From the NCBI GenBank assembly GCA_017557475.1, contig JAFYYO010000021.1, forward strand, positions 1 to 7,394: a stretch of DNA of 7,394 nucleotides. The letters are read 5' to 3'. The notes under the pieces were generated by a model. It searched no databases. It saw nothing but the letters and a program-made list of their open reading frames with translations, and was not told the origin of the DNA. The position numbers and the translations under genes are program-made. Source of the stretch: Bacteroidaceae bacterium. GTDB taxonomy: Bacteria > Bacteroidota > Bacteroidia > Bacteroidales > Bacteroidaceae. How positions within the stretch are numbered: position 1 is the first letter of the stretch; each line of letters opens with the position of its first letter. Of the stretch, positions 7,001 to 7,394 are shown in pieces.

Positions 7001-7394
7001 TGCTCGCGAACGTCAGCAAGAGCTTCTTTCCCAGAGCCTGTCGAAGTTCGCGCATCAGCAGAGTGAAGTTCTCTGTGTCGTTTGGAGAAGCACTGATGCC
7101 GGCACTCGTCTGAGTGGGATACTCCCAATCGATGTCGATGCCGTCGAGCCCGAACTCATTACAAACTCTTCGACAATCGGCACAGAAGGCTTTTCGGTTT
7201 GCTTCGTCAGCCGCCATCTCGCTGAAACGTCCGCTTCCCCAGCCTCCGATGCTCAGCATGACGCGCAACTTGGGCTGTTTTTGCTTCAAGCTGACCAGTT
7301 CTCGAAGCCGCTGTTCGTTGTCGATGCGGACACCGTTGAACTGCTCATTCACATGCCCAAACGCATAGTTGAGATGCGTCATCACAGTCGGATC
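1014..7394 (-). CDS. GH18 chitinase-like domain fused to a thioester-less alpha-2-macroglobulin-like protein, 5' end outside the window
   Basis: The frame is open from the right edge (first residues DPTVMTHLNYAF) to TAA at 1016-1014, 2126 visible residues. GTG at 7385 is an internal valine, not the start: the GH18 fold needs an upstream first beta strand, and a signal peptide is expected there too. Residues 1-288 are GH18: SIGGW (48-52), catalytic DGIDIDWE (84-91, acid E91), NVMAYDM (151-157), MYWEY (268-272). Residues 293-550 are helical and resemble the N-terminus of Bacteroidota macroglobulins. MG domains follow, with TDRSIYRPGQ at 770-779. The bait-position segment 1286-1389 carries a SusC-plug-like peptide and EEEEE (1372-1376). 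The A2M domain begins at AFFYPQLRTD (1394-1403). A thioester-type helical domain spans about 1593-1930 with QHSDGSFGWFPG (1710-1721) but no CxEQ. Residues 2003-2126 are the C-terminal receptor-binding-like domain. From family knowledge, macroglobulins trap or bind proteases and GH18 cleaves beta-1,4-GlcNAc chains; a joint envelope role is inference. Confidence 0.95.
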   Translation of the reverse strand, partial: DPTVMTHLNYAFGHVNEQFNGVRIDNEQRLRELVSLKQKQPKLRVMLSIGGWGSGRFSEMAADEANRKAFCADCRRVCNEFGLDGIDIDWEYPTQTSAGISASPNDTENFTLLMRELRQALGKKLLLTFASIGTAQFVDYKSCIQYLDFVNVMAYDMGGAPKHHAALYRSKKHVFWNCASECVVAHRKAGVPADKIVLGMPFYGRGKENEYMKYRDLGKQTLKKKWDDIAKAPYLADEKGELAIGYEDPRSIATKCAYIKEQGLRGAMYWEYADDNEQGDLQRAVWQGVLQNDKDKGKATQKATKRLAAVLAENYKREDITPDSFFHDWRNLKAEMLAEKNPTAQAIYRAAMAHLLCNNAWRSQQYDSKTKSHPDSIQEWSRSEYYKRAANLYAQSMQDLEALHAIKLPDSRPLTEDGKDDGIFGNDLLHVVWQAYKQDLSSSETQGFAPTYGNIIDVYRRHGLREATLMLRLDSFYEKDKREGEEDFLLRLRDEYADLPACAEVYLRLANLQGKDVQERYDLLEAALKHYPKCRQANQIKNRLISLRHPQLSCRFHEVIYPNKDYNIPLKIKNMQTGNIAMYRLPLDFEFSDVEKDGTEIEQVRRSGTLVETLPIDMTGVEALKVKNDTLKWHSPSFGRYALVVDGTTKEKLEDYEPRINLFTVSALTFMSVALPDNRQRVMVTDALSGEPQQGVKVDFYKRERQEYALLEEKTTDSRGIAEIVFDGNRSYLYVELSRGEDNASEKESLGWRSYYDKDDKLAHHLKIYTDRSIYRPGQMVYVGGIAYTQSHDQAPQVEAGAEFELVLYDANSQEVVKHKLKTDEFGTLQDSLQLPKSGLPGQYQIHVGNEYHDIRVEEYRRPTFQVEFDEAPAITLPVDSITLIGCALTYSQWPVANARVTGTYYWQQSWWYKRNSLSETHSIDTLYTDEEGKFSITVPVSKELSKEDLRWGQTLRLSVDVLSPEGETQQGSSRVTLCSTPLRMSGNVPEQENRESLKPWRFDLYSSNDKPVQGDVLCMLTQDGKEVKNFFVPAGRDTIPEVLRTLPSGKYDLYAKANVKGDTASFKASFTIFSITDKRLIGKHDLWLYTPCDTISAERPARFQVGTTLPEAWIYCIMTGEEGMVRDTILHLSDEAMMFEVPYEERFRHHLQVTLMLINEGKCWDSSLDFKQEQPDTRLRMRWDTFRDQLQPGQKETWKLTLTRPDGKPASANVMLGMFDASLDALAYYGMSLYVDRTCYRNRSLLVHSYEWFNTSSSAGLSLKPHFLPVEDYDFGCWNEEFFSGAPVTRGVKSTRLGSNRLEERVYNMVAPPAREYAGAVQKFNMKDVDGLGFESVDQALEGRIAGLDIVQNSAALGKTTMRLRGLSTPEEEEEVVEADETAYVRSNLSELAFFYPQLRTDSKGQTSIDFTLPEGLTSWHLEGLAHTKDMMTTRWKETIVAKKELMAELTLPRFLRNGDEAMLIASIRNASDKRQKGEAILDVYCAEDKWGVKRMKVKFDIEPGKEAVYEMPLTATLEHPVLAVQWIAKAKDSSDGEVRYLPVLSDMQNVTETKTYMLKGDTTLTLNLERLFAGGNPKAVNKTLTIEHVSEPITLALQALPSLTAPTRNDVLSVASAYYGGSVAYHLAHKYEGLRTVVECWANEENSQALESPLVKNQQLADILLNETPWMVEAKQQKANRQRILTLFNEMEQEQRRMTMLSALSARQHSDGSFGWFPGMSGNVWMTTEVATLLVRLGAIKDGILSVPERQILDKAMSYLEKEMHESVENLRKEKKPTLSLSQLRYLYIYIMYGEKGNDDTKYLLSLLKKQAEDLDREPRAIAAIVLKKADEEKKAQALMPRIHELLRHSDGMYLAYPSGSFTSIDRKVETHVNLMEAVQTVEPKETDLLAGMAEWLILQKRMQEWERPIQSADAVYALLQSDFHSQEGTWNGSVTYDNQTRKLQKPDVSYGYVREQAEQINKAKELVIKQSNNKNGLSWGAVYAQYQLPASEVEANREGMTIRREVEGQNNLLREGDRVHIRYTITADKDYEYVCLRAPRPAAAEPAQQLSGYRWQSGIGYYQAMHDASTEYFMDRLPRGTYVIEEDWILTRNGNYLLPPARLTCLYAPEFQSQTAGEKFKVK
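2016..2029. repeat. (TA)7 dinucleotide run inside the large coding region
   Basis: Fourteen bases of alternating T and A lie within the thioester-type domain and encode part of YLYIYIMY. The codons are in frame and the protein reads through normally. Gain or loss of one TA unit would shift the frame and truncate the last third of that domain and the C-terminal domain. At seven units it is only a modest slippage candidate. Confidence 0.85.
3228..3539 (-). other. Bait-position segment with SusC/TonB-plug-like peptide and acidic linker
   Basis: These bases encode visible residues 1286-1389, between the last upstream MG-type domain and the A2M domain. The first part (to about 1332) is low in recognisable structure and includes EERVYNMVAPPAREYAG. 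Residues 1336-1370 (coded at 3285-3389) contain VDQALEGRIAGLDI and TTMRLRGLS. These closely follow the SusC-family plug pattern (S-V-x-x-A-L-x-G-R-x-A-G-L-x-I ... R-x-R-G). The plug stops there, without the usual following PLYVVDGV-type strand, and gives way to PEEEEEVVEADE. I see a plug fragment, not a whole plug or a receptor barrel. Confidence 0.75.
6531..7394 (-). other. GH18 (chitinase/endo-N-acetylglucosaminidase) domain, first strand missing
   Basis: This region encodes visible residues 1-288. The DxxDxDxE signature is intact as DGIDIDWE, with the general acid E91 encoded at 7124-7122. Strand motifs SIGGW, LTFAS, NVMAYDM, IVLGMPFYGRG and GAMYWEYADD occur in the canonical barrel order. 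In GH18 the acetamido group of the substrate assists catalysis, so chitin, chitooligosaccharides, peptidoglycan-like or N-glycan GlcNAc linkages are all possible; the sequence alone does not decide. No chitin-binding module follows. The domain passes directly into the macroglobulin half after RAVWQGVLQ, a usual GH18 ending. Confidence 0.93.

Noticed and set aside
7383..7385. GTG or adjacent ATG as the true start of the large gene
   Set aside because: The frame stays open to the right edge with GH18-compatible residues (DPTV), and a start here would remove the first beta strand and any signal peptide.

Overview
The window looks like chromosomal DNA of a Bacteroidota member, most likely Bacteroidales and Prevotella-like. 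The evidence is a SusC-plug-like peptide inside the large protein, the bacterial macroglobulin subfamily it belongs to, a promoter matching the Bacteroides -33/-7 pattern, and no Shine-Dalgarno sequence before the one visible start codon. The genus is an inference.

Both genes lie on the minus strand and both are cut by a window edge. Positions 1014-7394 hold the 3' part of one very large uninterrupted gene (2126 visible residues, 5' end missing). It fuses an apparently active glycoside hydrolase family 18 (GH18, chitinase-like) domain to a full-length bacterial alpha-2-macroglobulin-like protein. The macroglobulin half lacks the thioester motif. Where the protease bait region normally sits it carries a short peptide resembling the start of a SusC/TonB receptor plug.

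Positions 733-1013 are intergenic. The part next to the large gene is an array of 22-bp tandem units, each with a 14-bp near-palindromic core. Two sequence classes of core differ by paired, compensating changes, which points to selection on the palindrome or hairpin rather than on primary sequence. Between the array and the next gene there is a good candidate Bacteroides-type promoter with an AT-rich inverted repeat across its -7 region.

Positions 1-732 hold the N-terminal 244 residues of a secreted protein: a signal peptide followed by a beta-rich module like those at the N-terminus of Bacteroidota GDSL/SGNH esterases and related surface carbohydrate-active proteins. Its C-terminus is outside the window.

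Together the two genes suggest an envelope or secreted function in glycan handling or defence. The array and the separate promoter suggest the downstream gene can be transcribed on its own. The points most worth following up are the GH18-macroglobulin fusion, the plug-like peptide in the bait position, and the covarying 22-bp array.
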